The notes under the pieces: generated by a model | Told to the model about the DNA's origin: nothing | Database searches by the model: none | The model's input: the letters and a program-made list of their open reading frames with translations, nothing else | Assembly (NCBI RefSeq): GCF_028389875.1 | Contig: NC_084682.1 | Coordinates: forward strand, 3,420,001 to 3,484,000 | Direction: 5' to 3' | DNA: 64,000 nucleotides | Source: Rhea pennata | Lineage: Eukaryota; Chordata; Aves; Rheiformes; Rheidae | Shown: positions 62,211 through 64,000 of the stretch, in pieces | Numbering within the stretch: position 1 is the stretch's first letter | Layout of the letters: the number at the start of each line of letters is the position of its first letter | Position numbers and translations under genes: made by a program

Positions 62211-64000
62211 TTTTAAAAAATATAAAATGTAGCTGACAAGATAGCAAGACGACAAACTCCATAATCCAGAAGATACCTTTCAAACCTGTAATCTTACACT
62301 GCCTAAATCTATGTTACTTCTTGTTGCACTGCTCTGGAAAGACAAATATTATAAAAATGAGGTTTTGGAAATTTTAAGAAAACGTATTTGTACTCTCAAG
62401 CACAGTAAGATATCGTAACAGCTCATCATAACGGCTCTCGCAACATACAGCAACATCAGGTGTTTGGAATTTAATGTGCAAGCACATACATAAGCACTGT
62501 TGCCAATAATGTAAAATGCATGAATTAAAGAATATACTTAGAATGCTGACCAAAGTTTCATTTAAATGTAGTACTGCTTTAGTAAGCAAGAAAGGAATAT
62601 TAACTCACAGGCTATTTTTATTGTTTGTGCAATTCTCTCTAGTGTCGTTTTTTAATCTCCAAGACAAGGTTTGTTTCTTTGTTCTGTAACTTGAACACCT
62701 TAATGCCACCAAGCGTAGACTCTGGGCACATGGTTGTAGCTTTACTACTAGGCTAACCACAGACTATACGACTGCAGGTAAATCGATATGCAATCACCTA
62801 ACCCGTTGCTGTGAAGCCACACTGCCAGTGTCAGCATGCTGCTGTCACACCTAATTTAGCAATGGTACTGTAACTGGTTAGGACAAACAGCACAGTGACG
62901 TAAGCCATGATCCTGTAATTCATACTGCCAAAACCGACTGCTTTACGTGCACATTTGCAGAATGTTCTCAGGTAACTTGCTTGCTATGTGAGGAATTTTG
63001 ACAAATAAGAGAGTAACCCGGGACCTGAAAAATACTTCCCTCAACAAAATCCCTGATGGTACAGTCATGTAAACGAGCATAATTTAAGCTTCCATGTGTA
63101 CCAAAAATAAAGGCTAAAAAATTTTTTTTAAAGATATTTTTCTTCAATGGGCCTCTGAAGAAACCATTACTAGAAGAACAAAAAATGCTTCTGAGAAACC
63201 TACCCAGAAAAAACAAAAGCAGAAGTTTGAAGCTGTAAGTAGAAACACGTGGACCAGATGAACATGGAAAACGAGGCTTCATGGGAAACCTCTTTCACAC
63301 TGCTTGATGATTTTAGCCTTACAGAAGCATAGGACTAGGACTACATGGTGACAAGGACTTGGATGATCAGTGATAGATGTAGAACTTTTGCTTGAAGAAA
63401 GGTATAAACATATAAACATGAAGCAGTGTGAGGGGTTTGCCTTGGGAAAAAGAAAAAGAAGAAAAGAAGGAAAAAAAAGAGAAGCAGAAAAACCCAGAGA
63501 CAGCCTACTCTCGCTCCCTAGAGCCCACCAACACAAGACCATTTCCTTCAGCAAATTCTTTTTAGCTCTGCTTTGCTGCATCCTAAAAATCTGAAGCCTT
63601 TGTCAACTTAGATTTACATTTCAAAACTAATCTTCCCCAGCTAAAAAGTACTGTAAGTATTATAACAAGATTTCTCAATCTCAAATAAAAACTTGTCTTT
63701 TGATGAGAAACAGGTTTATTTTTAGCTACACAGTCTATCTTTAGATATAAACAATCATAACGTGTGGTTCTGCATGTGTTATGAAGGTATTATGCTGCTT
63801 AAAATACTCAACCCCCCACAAATATAAACTAAGAAAAAGATTAAAATTTGCAGCTTTTACCTTAACTGCAGTCACAAAAAACATGTTGCCCTATGATGCC
63901 TGAGCAATAAAATAAAGGGAATTACACATCTGGTGTAGCAAGATAAAGAATACTAACTATACACTCAAATAAAAAGACTACATCAGAAAATCCTATTAAG

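Larger units (their letters stand above)
49019..64000 (-). other. BRIP1 intron 14, incomplete (at least 15 kb)
   Basis: Only the acceptor end of this intron lies in the window. The expected exon 14 (human segment around LCATFQNTETFEFQDE to LPSYK) was not found up to 64000, so the intron runs off the right edge. Contents recognised are poly-A runs, an (AAAC)n repeat, a CA/TA-rich patch and one weak cryptic-exon candidate at 59211-59333. Confidence 0.75.

Noticed and set aside
62968..63581. Two adjacent minus-strand frames of about 100 codons
   Set aside because: Ser/Phe/Leu-rich translations of purine-rich plus-strand DNA; no domain and no splice chain.

Overview
The window looks like a piece of a sauropsid genome, most likely a bird: AT-rich, gene-poor, GT-AG introns, a CR1 LINE 3' end near 1.7-2.2 kb, and decayed copies of short palindromic interspersed repeats of the kind common in birds, crocodilians and turtles. 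No prokaryotic, plasmid, phage or CRISPR features were seen.

The one gene identified with confidence is the 3' half of BRIP1 (FANCJ/BACH1), the Fanconi anemia 5'-3' DNA helicase, on the minus strand. Six exons (human exons 15-20) run from 49018 down to the stop codon at 28230. Their lengths are 160, 122, 113, 83, 327 and 893 bases. As I recall the human gene, the first four lengths are identical, exon 19 is one codon longer in human, and every junction keeps the reading frame. They encode about 565 residues: the end of the helicase core (motifs V and VI) and the long disordered tail. The TopBP1-binding threonine motif is intact in the tail, but the BRCA1-binding S-P-x-F motif of human FANCJ is not recognisable. 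Exons 1-14 lie beyond the right edge.

Layout. 1-9617: non-coding, one CR1 fragment, simple repeats. 9618-25920: mostly non-coding, with two chains of open, phase-matched possible exons on the minus strand (9618-13753 and 20375-25920). I recognise no homologue for either, and chance is a real alternative. An enhancer-like block sits at 17085-17520. 25921-28229: region 3' of BRIP1, probably holding its 3'UTR. 28230-49018: BRIP1 exons 20-15, with a 14.3 kb intron 16 that holds an old L2/Rex-type reverse transcriptase remnant and several poly-G/poly-C runs. 49019-64000: at least 15 kb of intron 14, with simple repeats and one weak cryptic-exon candidate.

In human the 3' neighbour of BRIP1 is TBX4, transcribed convergently. 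If synteny holds, the low-coordinate end of the window lies in the TBX4-BRIP1 intergenic interval, where developmental enhancers would be plausible.
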